Shown: positions 35,074 to 45,013, numbered from the stretch's first letter. The stretch is 64,000 bases of DNA from Microcystis panniformis FACHB-1757 (GCF_001264245.1 NZ_CP011339.1:2356001-2420000); one strand, 5' to 3'. Numbers and translations are program-made. Notes: a model not told the origin generated them from the sequence alone.

Positions 35074-35661
35074 TTATACCTTAATCGAACTAGGTTCATC
35101 GACGGCGGCGATAATACGATGACAACCGGAAAAGGGTTGCGCCCATTGATACTGGTGTTCTAAAGGATTACCCCAACAGAGACCGAGATATAATTCTGTG
35201 CGCGCCACATCTAATTCCGCCCATTCGGACTGGGCGACTAATTCGGCTAGAGAATCGGCAGAAATGGGACGACGGGAGTTAAGCGCCCACCAAAAATTCA
35301 TATTAGGGGTGATACTGTTCCAAAACTCTAAAACCGAGGCTTTGGCAGCCATGAGAATTTCCTTGTCACCCGCCACGGCAACTAATTGATTATGAATTTC
35401 GGGATAACGGAGAGTGCGATCGCCCCATTGACAAACACGCCAGATAATGCCCGAAACCTGATATTGTTGTTGATAATCGTGAACTTGGCGGCGAAAATCC
35501 TGATAGGCGAAGACTTTGCCCGCCTTTTCTAGATTGATCGCCTTGGCAATCACCGGATTATCAATGCGCTCCGCCGGGGAGAGTAACAGACGTTCCCCTT
35601 TGCAAGTGGCGTGCATTTCTCGCTCGAGGATTTCAATTAACTGCTGTGTCGAGTAAGCCAT
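35074..35661 (-). CDS. Conserved hypothetical protein
   Basis: 195 residues, soluble, no signal peptide. It starts MAYSTQQLIEILEREMHATCKGERLLL and is rich in Trp (SGIIWRVCQWGDRTLRYP, PNMNFWWALNSRRP). No known catalytic motif is visible. Codon use matches the flanking genes, so it seems a native chromosomal gene. It runs alone; the CCCCACA heptamer array lies 17 bp after its stop codon. Confidence 0.65.
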   Translation of the reverse strand: MAYSTQQLIEILEREMHATCKGERLLLSPAERIDNPVIAKAINLEKAGKVFAYQDFRRQVHDYQQQYQVSGIIWRVCQWGDRTLRYPEIHNQLVAVAGDKEILMAAKASVLEFWNSITPNMNFWWALNSRRPISADSLAELVAQSEWAELDVARTELYLGLCWGNPLEHQYQWAQPFSGCHRIIAAVDEPSSIKV

Positions 35662-35718
35662 ACTACCGCTCTTACCTGAGAGAGGATTTCTCTTTATGAT
35701 AAAATAATTTAGTAATTA

Positions 35719-35923
35719 GGGTTGGCTGAATAAATCTAAAAACCTTGTTGGATAAGACTTTTAGACTTTTTTGTCCTCAAAAAGTGCCAGCTGAGAGTGA
35801 TCGGGGCGAAAATTCTGGGACTTTTTCCCTGAAAATTAGGTAATTGACCGTCTGAAAATGGGTAAAACCCTACACCCCACACCCCACACCCGGCCCCCAC
35901 GAAAAACTTTTTGCCGCAAACCC
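35719..35923. mobile_element. MITE family 5 copy (205 bp)
   Basis: It starts GGGTTGGCTGAATAAATCTA and ends, inverted, GGGTTTGCGGCAAAAAGTTT. TA flanks both sides, within a longer TAATTA that occurs at each end. CCCCACA heptamers lie inside (about 35872-35890). Confidence 0.7.
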
Positions 35924-35931
35924 TAATTAAG

Positions 35932-36045
35932 CGACTAAGCTAAGACGCATCTTAACCGCCTATCCTTAGATTAGCTGAATTTCCCCCAATCCCTTTACTA
36001 TTGCCTCTTGCCTCTTGCCCCGTCTCAACAAGCAATTTAAATGCT
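35932..36045. repeat. MITE family 3 copy
   Basis: Segments TAAGCTAAGACGCATCTTAA, CCCCCAATCCCTTTACT and CCGTCTCAACAAGCAATTTA recur in inverted order at 60177-60293. The middle contains TTGCCTC units. Confidence 0.6.
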
Positions 36046-36178
36046 TGACAGCTTACTAACTGTTTTAAGGTTAGCAATTAACTTGGATAAAGCGATGTCA
36101 GGCTTGTAATCGATAATCAGGTGAACGTAATCCGAAAAAAAGTGATCTAGACCTGTTAACAGGCAATTTATCCCTCGA

Positions 36179-37747
36179 ATGAGCTACAATTATCGCTCCA
36201 ACGTGGTTAATAGCGAGCAGATGCGTCGCATTGAAGGGGCGATTTTTGCCTCCGGTATGCCTGTGGCTGCTTTGATGGAAAAGGCAGCCCTGTTAACGGC
36301 ACAAAAGTTTAAAAAGTCCTATTCTTTGGCTGATTTCCCCAAAATCGGTGTTATCGTTGGCCCTGGTCATAATGGCGGCGACGCTCTCGTGATTGCTAGA
36401 GAATTACATCTCGCTGGTTATCAAGTATCTCTTTTTTGTCCGATCGCCAAACTCAAGGATTTAACAGCACAACAGGCGAATTATGTCAAGCATTTGGGCT
36501 TAATTTTTCAGAAAACTTTAGAATCTTTGGAGGATTGTCAGTTAATTATCGATGGTCTTTTCGGTTTTGGTTTAGAAAGGACTTTATCGGCAGATATTGC
36601 CCAATTAGTCGATAAAATTAATGGTTGGCAAAAACCGATAATTAGTATCGATATTGCTTCGGGAATTCACACCGACACCGGAGAGGTTTTAGGCACGGCA
36701 ATTAAAGCCACTCATACCTTTTGTTTGGGACTCTGGAAGCGAGCTTTTTTCCAAGATTTGGCCTTACCCTATCTAGGCAAAGTGGAGTTAATTGACATAG
36801 GAATTAGTCCCCTTGACCTAGAAACAATTTTACAAGATTCACCCCCAATTCTGAGGGTTAATCCCGCTCTAATTCGCCCTTATTTACCTTTACCCCGTCC
36901 TCTCCTTACCCATAAATATCAGCAGGGACATTTATTAATTATCTGTGGTTCTCGTCGTTATGCAGGGGGGGCAATTCTCGCCGGATTAGGAGCGCGAGGT
37001 AGTGGTGTGGGAATGCTTTCTATTGCTGTTCCTGCTGCCCTTAAATCTTTATTAATTAGTCATTTACCAGAAGCATTAATTATCGATTGTCCCGAAACTG
37101 CCACGGGAGCTATTGCCGAACTTCCCCTAGAATTAAATAATTATCATGTCCTCGCCTGTGGTCCTGGATTAACCACAGAAAATCCCGCTATTATCGAACA
37201 GGTTTTAGATAGTGATAAGCCGATTATACTCGATGCCGATGCTTTAAATATTTTGGCTCAATTGGGTATAGAAAAATTATCATCTCGCCAGAATAAGACA
37301 ATTTTAACGCCTCATTGGGGAGAATTTAAACGCTTATTTCCTAACTTATCAGATTCTCAAGATAGGATTAATATTACTCAAGAAGCATCTCAACAAAGTG
37401 GTGCAATTATCTTATTAAAAGGAGCCAGAACTATAATCGCCTCCCCGGAAGGTAAAATGTATATAATCCCCGAAAGTAGCTCCGCTTTAGCGCGAGGTGG
37501 TAGTGGTGATGTCCTAACAGGATTAATCGGCGGATTCTTAACCCAAATGCCGGATAATCCCCCGGAAGCAACCGCATTAGCGGCTTATTTACACGCTCAA
37601 GCCGGCATTTTAGCAGCCCAAGAAAGGACAGAATTAGGAGTAGATGGAGTAACTTTAGCTAATTATCTATTTGCTGCCCTTAAAGATTCGATCCCCCCTG
37701 CCCCCCTTGATAAGGGGGGTGCCGATAGGCGGGGGGATCAGAATTGA
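36179..37747 (+). CDS. nnr: Bifunctional NAD(P)H-hydrate repair enzyme
   Basis: 522 residues. The N-terminal epimerase domain (residues ~10-215) has VGPGHNGGDALVIAREL and SIDIASGIHTDTG. The C-terminal ADP-dependent dehydratase domain (from ~240) has HKYQQGHLLIICGSRRYAGGAILAG, ILDADALNIL, LTPHWGEFKRL and the ARGGSGDVLTGLIGGFL motif. Together they repair hydrated NAD(P)H formed by damage or heat. The last ~18 codons (IPPAPLDKGGADRRGDQN) derive from a family-1 MITE that overlaps the 3' end, so the natural C-terminus may have been replaced. Confidence 0.93.
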   Translation: MSYNYRSNVVNSEQMRRIEGAIFASGMPVAALMEKAALLTAQKFKKSYSLADFPKIGVIVGPGHNGGDALVIARELHLAGYQVSLFCPIAKLKDLTAQQANYVKHLGLIFQKTLESLEDCQLIIDGLFGFGLERTLSADIAQLVDKINGWQKPIISIDIASGIHTDTGEVLGTAIKATHTFCLGLWKRAFFQDLALPYLGKVELIDIGISPLDLETILQDSPPILRVNPALIRPYLPLPRPLLTHKYQQGHLLIICGSRRYAGGAILAGLGARGSGVGMLSIAVPAALKSLLISHLPEALIIDCPETATGAIAELPLELNNYHVLACGPGLTTENPAIIEQVLDSDKPIILDADALNILAQLGIEKLSSRQNKTILTPHWGEFKRLFPNLSDSQDRINITQEASQQSGAIILLKGARTIIASPEGKMYIIPESSSALARGGSGDVLTGLIGGFLTQMPDNPPEATALAAYLHAQAGILAAQERTELGVDGVTLANYLFAALKDSIPPAPLDKGGADRRGDQN

Positions 37748-37985
37748 TAATTTTTACTGTATCTAAGTAGCTGGTTATAATTAAATTAAAAATGGATTTT
37801 AGGCTCGATCCCCCCTGCCCCCCTTGATAAGTACCTAAGCAAAATTAATTACACATTTCGATAAAGCTTTTGCCTCTTGCCTATTGCCTCTTGCCTGTCT
37901 TCACTAGAAAATTTATTTTGCATGACTACTTAAGGGGGGTGCCGATAGGCGGGGGGATCAGAATTGATAATTGTTACTGTATCTA
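37686..37985. mobile_element. Two adjoining MITE family 1 copies, one holding a MITE family 2
   Basis: One partial copy overlaps the end of nnr (37686-37764). A second begins TAAGTAGCTGGTTATAATTA at 37764 and is split at CTTGATA by the 101-bp family-2 element at 37830-37930, after which AAGGGGGGTGCCGATAGGCG continues. Confidence 0.7.
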
Positions 37986-38270
37986 ACATTAAAATATCTT
38001 TCATAATACCCACCAAACCTAAGAGAGCCAAAATATTATTAATAGCATAAGTGTACTGGATTTAAACTGAGTAGGGGTATTTTAGTACAAATGCTCGGAC
38101 TACCTCAACCTAGCTCTGGCGCTCCCTTCTCCGCTGCAGTCTTAAGGATTAATTTGGATAGTCGGCATTTGATAAAACATAAGGAATGTTAACCAAAACC
38201 ACTTATCGTTAAGGAAGTTTGATAAGTTGGAGATTGAACAAAGTATAGAAAGTCTCTAGTGCTGACAACT
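37748..38270. other. Gene-free interval upstream of lysC
   Basis: The first half is MITE sequence. 37990-38270 is unique AT-rich sequence that should include the lysC promoter; I see no firm -35/-10 pair, no riboswitch-like structure, and no gene. Confidence 0.5.
37830..37930. mobile_element. MITE family 2 copy (101 bp)
   Basis: It begins AGTACCTAAGCAAAATTAAT and its other end, inverted, is AGTAGTCATGCAAAATAAAT. It is flanked by TA at 37828-37829 and 37931-37932, and TTGCCTC heptamers sit in the centre. Confidence 0.78.
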
Positions 38271-40076
38271 ATGGCTGTAATTGTCCAAAAATACGGTGGT
38301 ACATCGGTAGGTTCCGTGGAACGCATTCAATCGGTCGCTCAACGGGTCAAAAATACGGTAATAGCAGGAAACACCGTGGTGGTGGTCGTTTCTGCCATGG
38401 GGAAAACCACCGATGGATTGGTCAATTTAGCCAAACAAATCGCCGCCGAACCCTCGCGCCGGGAGATGGATATGTTATTATCCACGGGGGAACAGGTAAC
38501 AATCGCCTTGATGAGTATGGCCCTAGAGGAAATCGGACAACCGGCCATCTCCCTAACCGGCGCTCAAGTGGGAATTGTCACGGAATCCGAACATAGTCGC
38601 GCCCGTATTTTAGAAATTAAAACCGATCGCCTTTCCCGTCATCTATCGGAGGGTAAAGTAGTTGTGGTCGCCGGTTTTCAAGGTGTCAGCGATAGTGATC
38701 AACTAGAGATTACCACCCTAGGGCGCGGTGGTTCCGATACCTCGGCCGTGGCCCTAGCGGCCGCCTTAAAAGCCGATTTTTGCGAAATTTACACCGATGT
38801 ACCCGGTATTCTCACCACTGACCCCCGTTTAGTCCCCGAAGCGCGTCTTTTGGACGAAATTACCTGCGATGAGATGCTCGAATTAGCCAGTTTAGGGGCG
38901 AAAGTTCTCCACCCGCGAGCGGTGGAAATCGCCAAAAACTTCGGGGTTCCCTTGGTTGTCCGCTCCAGTTGGACAGAGGAGCCGGGGACTTGGGTGACAT
39001 CCCCGGCACCGAAACCGCGCACCCTGCAAGGATTGGAATTGACAAAAGCAGTGGATGCGGTGGAATTTGAGGGCAATCAGGCGAAAATCGCCCTTTTACG
39101 GGTTCCGGATCGTCCGGGTATCGCTGCCCGTTTATTCGGGGAAATTGCCCATCAACAGGTGGACGTGGATTTAATTATTCAATCGATTCACGAGGGTGAC
39201 AGCAACGATATCGCCTTTACGGTGATGGGAAATGCCTTAAAAAAAGCCCAATCCGTGGCCGAAGCGATCGCGCCGGTTTTACGTTCCCATCCCACTAATA
39301 CAGAGGAAGCGGAAGTGATCATCGAATCCGGGGCTGCTAAAATCGCCATTACCGGCGCTGGTATGATCGGCCGGCCGGGAATTGCCGCCCAAATATTTAG
39401 CACTTTGGCCGCAGCGGCAATTAATATCGAAATGATCTCCACTTCTGAAGTAAAAGTCAGTTGTGTCATCGATGAAGCGGACGGAGAAAAAGCAATTAAA
39501 GTCCTTTGTGATGCTTTTCAAGTGGAGTATTCTGCTAAAGTTGCTAATCGCGAAATCCCTAAAAATTTAGTCCCAGTCAGGGGAGTGGCCCTAGATAATA
39601 ATCAGGCCCAAATGGCCATTCGTAACGTCCCCGATCGCCCCGGGATGGCGGCGAGAATTTTCTCGGTTTTAGCGGCAAAAAATGTCAGTGTTGATATGAT
39701 TATTCAATCCCAACGCTGTCGCATTGTCGATGGTATTCCCCGACGAGATATCGCTTTTACTTTACCCCAAGCTGATGCTAATTCCGCCCAAAAAATCCTC
39801 TTAGAACTATCGGAAAGTTTGGGTTTACAGGAAGTAGTGGTTAATAATGATGTGGCGAAAGTGAGCATTGTTGGTTCGGGAATGGAAGGACAACCGGGGG
39901 TAGCAGCACGCTTTTTTGAAGCTTTAGCAAAGGAGAAAATTAATATTTTGATGATTGCTACTTCTGATATAAAAATCAGTTGTGTGGTGAATCAGGAAGA
40001 TGGAGTCAGGTCCCTACAAGTGGTTCACGCCGCTTTTGGATTAGCTGGACAGGGTAAAATTGAAGTACCCGCCTAA
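38271..40076 (+). CDS. lysC: Aspartate kinase with four ACT domains
   Basis: 601 residues from ATG 38271 (MAVIVQKYGGTSVGS), the family's usual start; a GTG twelve bases earlier is less likely. The kinase domain has KYGGTSVGS, FQGVSDSDQLEITTLGRGGSDTSAVALAAAL and the aspartate-binding segment. From about residue 260 there are four ACT domains in two similar pairs (RVPDRPGIAARLF and NVPDRPGMAARIF; AKIAITGAGMIGRPG and AKVSIVGSGMEGQPG), the doubled regulatory layout typical of cyanobacterial aspartokinases. It makes aspartyl phosphate for lysine, threonine and methionine, and the ACT domains mediate amino-acid feedback. Confidence 0.95.
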   Translation: MAVIVQKYGGTSVGSVERIQSVAQRVKNTVIAGNTVVVVVSAMGKTTDGLVNLAKQIAAEPSRREMDMLLSTGEQVTIALMSMALEEIGQPAISLTGAQVGIVTESEHSRARILEIKTDRLSRHLSEGKVVVVAGFQGVSDSDQLEITTLGRGGSDTSAVALAAALKADFCEIYTDVPGILTTDPRLVPEARLLDEITCDEMLELASLGAKVLHPRAVEIAKNFGVPLVVRSSWTEEPGTWVTSPAPKPRTLQGLELTKAVDAVEFEGNQAKIALLRVPDRPGIAARLFGEIAHQQVDVDLIIQSIHEGDSNDIAFTVMGNALKKAQSVAEAIAPVLRSHPTNTEEAEVIIESGAAKIAITGAGMIGRPGIAAQIFSTLAAAAINIEMISTSEVKVSCVIDEADGEKAIKVLCDAFQVEYSAKVANREIPKNLVPVRGVALDNNQAQMAIRNVPDRPGMAARIFSVLAAKNVSVDMIIQSQRCRIVDGIPRRDIAFTLPQADANSAQKILLELSESLGLQEVVVNNDVAKVSIVGSGMEGQPGVAARFFEALAKEKINILMIATSDIKISCVVNQEDGVRSLQVVHAAFGLAGQGKIEVPA

Positions 40077-40227
40077 ATGAAATTACAAGTTCTATGATGG
40101 GGGTAAGAGTTGTTTATATTGTTGGCAACTTAACCCCCCAAAAACCCGATAAATAAGTTAACCCTCATCACCCCGATTTTATCTATGGACCCTCTTACAG
40201 GAGCAGCGATCGCAGTTGGTTCGATTA

Positions 40228-40318
40228 AGTAGTCATGCAAAATTAATTACCTGCCCGATCGAGCTAAAACCCTTACGGGGCAATGATCGTCATGTGTAAA
40301 TAATTTTGCCTAGGTACT
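40228..40318. mobile_element. MITE family 2, 91-bp copy inside the NB-ARC/TPR gene
   Basis: The ends are AGTAGTCATGCAAAATTAAT and, inverted, AGTACCTAGGCAAAATTATT, with TA at 40226-40227 and 40319-40320. It is identical in sequence to the copy at 52678-52768. With its duplicated TA it adds 93 bp, a multiple of three. Confidence 0.92.
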
Positions 40319-42017
40319 TATTGCCACTAAAGCGTTAGAGAAAACTGGTGAAAAAGTGGGAGAGAAAGTTTGGCAACAAACAGAAAAATTTCTCACTTCC
40401 CTGAAACAAGTTTCTCCGGATACTGTCACCGCAATTGAAAAAGCACCCGAACAACCTTTAGATTATGGACAGGCAATTCTAGAGGTGGAATCTGTTGCTA
40501 AAACCAGTCCCGAATTAAGCCAAATTATGACCGAGTTGGTTAAAGCGATAGAAGCGGAACCTTCCCTTAAAGAATTGGTTAATAATACCCTTAAATCTCA
40601 ATCTCAACAAGCCAGCTTTATCAATAATCAAAAATTACCTGATTCCATAAAGAATCTTTTTCAAGGTAATACATTCATTGGCAATACTTTCTGACTGCAG
40701 CCGCCTGTTCAGGAACAGGTTAAACAACATCCTCACAATTTATCTAATAGTAATATCCCTAAATTTGTTGGTAGAGATCAGGAATTAATTGAATTAAAAA
40801 CTCAATTACAAAAATCCCAAAAGCTTGCTATATCTACCTTAACGGGAATGGGAGGCATAGGTAAAACCGAACTAGCCCGACAGTTTGGCTGGCAACAATG
40901 GCGGGAAAAAGCCTATCCGGGGGGTATATGTTGGTTAAATGTGGCAGAAAGTGACGGCGGTTTTATCGGTACTTCTATTTTAGATTTTGCGCGGGTACAT
41001 CTCAAATTAACTTTACCAGACGAGGGAGAATTAGACGTAAAAATTCGTTATTGTTGGCAAAACTGGTTAGCGGGAAATGTCCTAATTATTTTTGATGATG
41101 TGCGGGATTATCAGCAAATTAGGGATTATTTACCACCGCAAGAAGACAAACGCTTTCAGGTTTTAATTACCACTCGCAAGGAATATTTATCAGCGACAAT
41201 TGCGACTTTTCGGGTAGAAGTATTAAAAGAAAAAGATGCACTTGATTTATTGCGTTCCTACCTTGTAGATAACAGAATTGACACACAAATCGAGGCAGCT
41301 AAATTATTATGTCAGGATTTGGGTTATTTACCCTTGGCGTTAGAATTGGTGGCAAGGCTGCTGGTACGGCGACAGGATTGGAAAATCAGCAAAATACGGG
41401 AGAAATTAGCCGAAAACGGCTTAGATGAGCCAATTTTAGACAAAAATCCCAAGTTTCATGGGGAAATGACTGCGGAAAGAGGGTTAAAAGCTGCCTTTAA
41501 TCTCAGTTGGGAGGAGTTGCATAGCGAACCAGAAGCGCAAATTTTGGCACTTTATCTCAGTTTATTCGCTCTTGCGCCCTTTCCCAAGGGAATGATTCTG
41601 GATTTATTTCCCGATGAAGATGGGGATACAGTGGAGGAATGGTTAACCGATAGTTTAGTTCACCTGAGTTTAGTTCAGGATAATCGTGATGGTTGGTATG
41701 AAATTCATCCCCTGTTGCGTCGCTACTTTCGGGATAAGTTAGAAGCATCACCCCACGCAGAACCCGCAAAACGCCGTTATTGTGAGATTATGGCCAAAAA
41801 ATCGGCAGAAATGCCCCAGAATCCCACTGTAGAAATCGTTGAAGAATTTAAACCTTTCCTTCTCCATCTACAAGCATCTGTCGGGGAATATCCCCAATAT
41901 ATCGCTGATGAGGATTTATTTTGGTCCTATACGGGTTTAGCTCGTTATTATCAAGGACAAGGATTGTATGCTATTGCTGAACCCTACTATCAAGCTTGTT
42001 TAACCGCAACTCGAACC

Positions 42018-43026
42018 CACTTAGGAGACAATCATCCCCATGTGGCAACTTCCCTCAACAATTTAGCAGCATTGTACTATTCCCAAGGCAGGTACACAGA
42101 AGCAGAACCTCTCTATCTAGAAGCTTTAGATTTGAGAAAACGACTCTTAGGAGACAATCATCCCCATGTGGCAGCTTCCCTCAACAATTTAGCAGCATTG
42201 TACGATTACCAAGGCAGGTACACAGAAGCGGAACCTCTCCTTCTAGAAGCTTTAGATTTGTGTAAACGACTCTTAGGAGACAATCATCCCGATGTGGCAC
42301 TTTCCCTCAACAATTTAGCAGCATTGTACTATTCCCAAGGCAGGTACACAGAAGCAGAACCTCTCTATCTAGAAGCATTAGATTTGTATAAACAACTCTT
42401 AGGAGACAATCATCCCCATGTGGCAGCTTCCCTCAACAATTTAGCACACTTGTACCAATCCCAAGGCAGGTACACAGAAGCGGAACCTCTCTATCTAGAA
42501 GCATTAGATTTGAGAAAACAACTCTTAGGAGACAATCATCCCGATGTGGCACTTTCCCTCAACAATTTAGCAGCATTGTACTATTCCCAAGGCAGGTACA
42601 CAGAAGCAGAACCTCTCTATCTAGAAGCATTAGATTTGACAAAACGACTCTTAGGAGACAATCATCCCGATGTGGCAACTTCCCTCAACAATTTAGCATA
42701 CTTGTACCAATCCCAAGGCAGGTACACAGAAGCAGAACCTCTCTATCTAGAAGCATTAGATTTGTTAAAACGACTCTTAGGAGACAATCATCCCCATGTG
42801 GCAAATTCCCTCAACAATTTAGCACTATTGTACCAATCCCAAGGCAGGTACACAGAAGCAGAACCTCTCTATCTAGAAGCATTAGATTTGAGAAAACAAC
42901 TCTTAGGAGACAATCATCCCCTTGTGGCAACTTCCCTCAACAATTTAGCATACTTGTACCAATCCCAAGGCAGGTACACAGAAGCGGAACCTCTCTATCT
43001 AGAAGCGATTAATATTGCTACCCAAG
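42018..43026 (+). repeat. Eight tandem 126-bp TPR-coding repeats
   Basis: Each unit begins TTAGGAGACAATCATCCC and encodes a kinesin-light-chain-type TPR (LGDNHPxVAxSLNNLA, then QGRYTEAEPLYLEALDL). The DNA is nearly identical between units, so copy number can change by recombination and assembly may be collapsed. Confidence 0.95.
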
Positions 43027-43175
43027 GATTAGGGAAAAATCATCCCCATACCCAAACCTTTTATCAGAATTATCTGAGGATGTTATCCCAATTACCCGAA
43101 GCAGAATTAAGACAACGGTTTCCCGATGAGGTGGTGGAGATGTTGAAACCAAAACCCCCTCATCCCTGAAAACAG

Positions 43176-43440
43176 TCTTAACTGTGATTGGAATGTTGAA
43201 TGATGAACTATGACTAGGAACCTAGTTAAGAGTGGATTAGAGATGAAGATTGATTGAATGAACCAATCATAGTTAAGAGCGTTGGAAAATAGGGTTCGTA
43301 GGCGCACGGATTTTCCATTATGAATATAATATCATGTCAAGTCGCCTTTGTCAAGAGAAAATTTGACAACATCCAGACAAACGTTATTGTAGGGGTAATT
43401 CATGAATTACCCCTACACCTATTACCTAGTCCAGTAACCC
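43176..43440. repeat. Promoter-hairpin repeat, copy 1, plus palindrome
   Basis: 43176-43277 is a hairpin element with ends TCTTAACTGTGATTGG and CCAATCATAGTTAAGA. 43280-43380 is a promoter box (minus-strand TTGACA, 17-bp spacer, then an AT-rich -10). A 28-bp perfect palindrome starting GTAGGGGTAATTC follows at about 43391. Confidence 0.85.
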
Positions 43441-43448
43441 ACCACCAT

Positions 43449-43710
43449 TAACTGTGATTGGAATGTTGAATGATGAACTATGACTAGGGAGCTAGTTAAG
43501 AGTGAATTAAAGATGAAGATTGATTGAATGAACCAATCATAGTTAAGACCGTTGGAAAAGGGGGTTTGTAGGCGCACGGATTTTCTATTATGAATATAGT
43601 ATCCTGTCAAGTCGCCTTTGTCAAGAGAAAATTTGACAACATCCAGACAAACGTTATTGTAGGGGTAATTCATGAATTACCCCTACACCTATTACCTAGT
43701 CCAGTAACCC
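43449..43710. repeat. Promoter-hairpin repeat, copy 2, plus palindrome
   Basis: It has the same three parts as copy 1 (hairpin 43449-43550, promoter box to about 43648, palindrome to 43688). The hairpin arm ends in CCAATCATAGTTAAGA. Confidence 0.85.
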
Positions 43711-43718
43711 ACCACCAT

Positions 43719-43920
43719 TGACAGTGATTGGAATGATTGGAATGATGAACTATGACTAGGGAGCTAGTTAAGAGTGAATTAAAGATGAAGATTGATTGAA
43801 TGAACCAATCATAGTTAAGACTGTTGGAAAAGAGGGTCTGTAGGCGCACGGATTTTCCATTATGAATATAGTATCCTGTCAAGTCGCCTTTGTCAAGAGA
43901 AAATTTAACAACATCCAGAT
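43719..43920. repeat. Promoter-hairpin repeat, copy 3
   Basis: Hairpin plus promoter box, no palindrome. It ends 78 bp before the start of the first TA module and its promoter points away from that module. Confidence 0.85.
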
Positions 43921-43998
43921 TTAGTCGTAACCCATCACCTATCATTGACTATGATTGAATTAACCACTGCTCACTGCTCACTGATAACTGATAAAGCT

Positions 43999-44220
43999 AT
44001 GACACTCAAAGAAGAACTTATTAAAGAAATTGAAACAACTCCCATTTCTCTGCTGCCGGAAATCCTGCATTTTGTCCAATCTATAAAAACAAAACATCCA
44101 GACGTTGACTTTATGGAATTTGCTGGTATGGCAGCAGATATAGAAAATACTATGCAAGAGATTGTCGAAGAAGCAGAAGCTAATCGTCAACTCGATTTAA
44201 AACGGATAAATGACTTATGA
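43999..44220 (+). CDS. Antitoxin of a VapBC-like module
   Basis: 73 residues from ATG 43999 (MTLKEELIKEIETTPISLLPEI); an earlier in-frame start at 43945 would translate repeat sequence. The N-terminal helices followed by HFVQSIKTKHPDVDF and a charged tail (EEAEANRQLDLKRINDL) resemble the small DUF2281-like antitoxins common in cyanobacteria, which bind the toxin through the C-terminus. The stop overlaps the toxin start (ATGA), the tight coupling typical of TA pairs. The DNA-binding fold is not certain. Confidence 0.75.
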   Translation: MTLKEELIKEIETTPISLLPEILHFVQSIKTKHPDVDFMEFAGMAADIENTMQEIVEEAEANRQLDLKRINDL

Positions 44221-44612
44221 AACAAGCATTACTTGATACCAATATCCTCTCTTATTTTTTACGAGGCAATCCCGCAGTAATTGAACAATTCCGCATCTAT
44301 CGACAACACTATACTTATATATCGTTTTCAATCTTTACCTATTACGAGATTAAAAGTGGTTTATTGTATAAAGATGCACGAAATCAACAACAACAATTTG
44401 AACGTCTTGTAGAAGTCAGTGAAGTAATTGGTTATGATCGTGAAATTAGTGATATAGCTACTCAAATATACGTTAATCTTAGAATAAAAGGACAACTAAT
44501 TACCCCGATTGATTTGTTTATTGCTGCGACTGCTATTTATTGCGATTATACTCTGATTACAGCTAACATTAAGCATTTTCAAAATATTCCCAATCTTAGT
44601 TATGAAAATTAG
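44217..44612 (+). CDS. PIN-domain toxin (VapC-like)
   Basis: 131 residues. The PIN acidic residues are visible: LLDTNILSYFLRG (D), YYEIKSGLL (E), TPIDLFIAATAI (D) and LITANIKHFQNIP (near the last acidic site). VapC proteins cut specific RNA such as initiator tRNA or 23S rRNA. It is translationally coupled to the antitoxin gene. The five bases after the stop lead straight into a remnant of the TPR gene. Confidence 0.88.
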   Translation: MKQALLDTNILSYFLRGNPAVIEQFRIYRQHYTYISFSIFTYYEIKSGLLYKDARNQQQQFERLVEVSEVIGYDREISDIATQIYVNLRIKGQLITPIDLFIAATAIYCDYTLITANIKHFQNIPNLSYEN

Positions 44613-44616
44613 TATC

Positions 44617-44763
44617 TCTCAACAATTTAGCACTATTGTACTATTGTACTATTTTCAGGTCAGGTACACAGAAGCGGAACCTCTCCATCTAGAAGCGATT
44701 AATATTTTCAGGGAAGGATTAGGGGAAAATCATTCCCATACCCAAACCGTTTATCGGAATTAT
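44617..44763 (+). pseudogene. TPR-gene tail remnant 1
   Basis: CTCAACAATTTAGCACTATTG, then GGTACACAGAAGCGGAACC, and the segment encoding EAINIFREGLGENHSHTQTVYRN repeat the end of the NB-ARC/TPR gene. The beginning contains a small duplication (ACTATTGT repeated), and the last ~90 bases of the gene are missing. Confidence 0.85.
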
Positions 44764-44775
44764 AGGGGGATGCTG

Positions 44776-44979
44776 TCTTAACTATGATTGGAATGATTGA
44801 ATGATGGACTATGACTAGGGAGCTAGTTAAGAGTGGATTAGAGATGAAGATTGATTGAATGAACCAATCATAGTTAAGACCGTTGGAAAAGAGGGTCTGT
44901 AGGCGCACGGATTCTCCATTATGAATATAGTATCCTGTCAAGTCGCCTTTGTCAAGAGAAAATTTAACAACATCCAGAC
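44776..44979. repeat. Promoter-hairpin repeat, copy 4
   Basis: Hairpin arms TCTTAACTATGATTGG and CCAATCATAGTTAAGA are perfect complements here; the promoter box follows to 44979. Confidence 0.88.
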
Positions 44980-45013
44980 AAACGGGGACATTAAGCTTAA
45001 ATCAAGATTGAAA

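Larger units (their letters stand above)
35662..36178. other. Gene-free interval with two MITEs
   Basis: A complete family-5 MITE (35719-35923) is followed by a family-3 element (about 35932-36045), whose inverted relative is at 60177-60293, and by TTGCCTC heptamers (36002-36018). The last 130 bases should hold the nnr promoter. Confidence 0.6.
40185..43169 (+). pseudogene. NB-ARC/TPR (STAND-type) protein, broken by a MITE and a stop codon
   Basis: The ancestral frame starts at ATG 40185 (MDPLTGAAIAVGS), is cut by a 91-bp MITE that brings an immediate TAG, resumes in frame, meets a TGA at 40692-40694, and then continues to 43169 without another stop. After the stop, IPKFVGRDQELIELK and TLTGMGGIGKTELAR (Walker A, from codon 40848) open the NB-ARC ATPase; LIIFDDVRDY is Walker B and DLGYLPLALELVARLL the GLPLA-like motif. 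Eight nearly identical 42-residue TPRs follow (about 42018-43026). The 773-residue part could still be made if a start inside it is used. Such NLR-like proteins often serve in defence or regulated cell death. Confidence 0.85.

Noticed and set aside
40692..40694. Programmed stop-codon read-through at TGA in the NB-ARC gene
   Set aside because: No selenocysteine-like hairpin or known read-through context is visible, and the same gene already carries a MITE, so a simple nonsense lesion is more likely.
42018..43026. CRISPR array
   Set aside because: The 126-bp periodicity is coding TPR sequence with no unique spacers.
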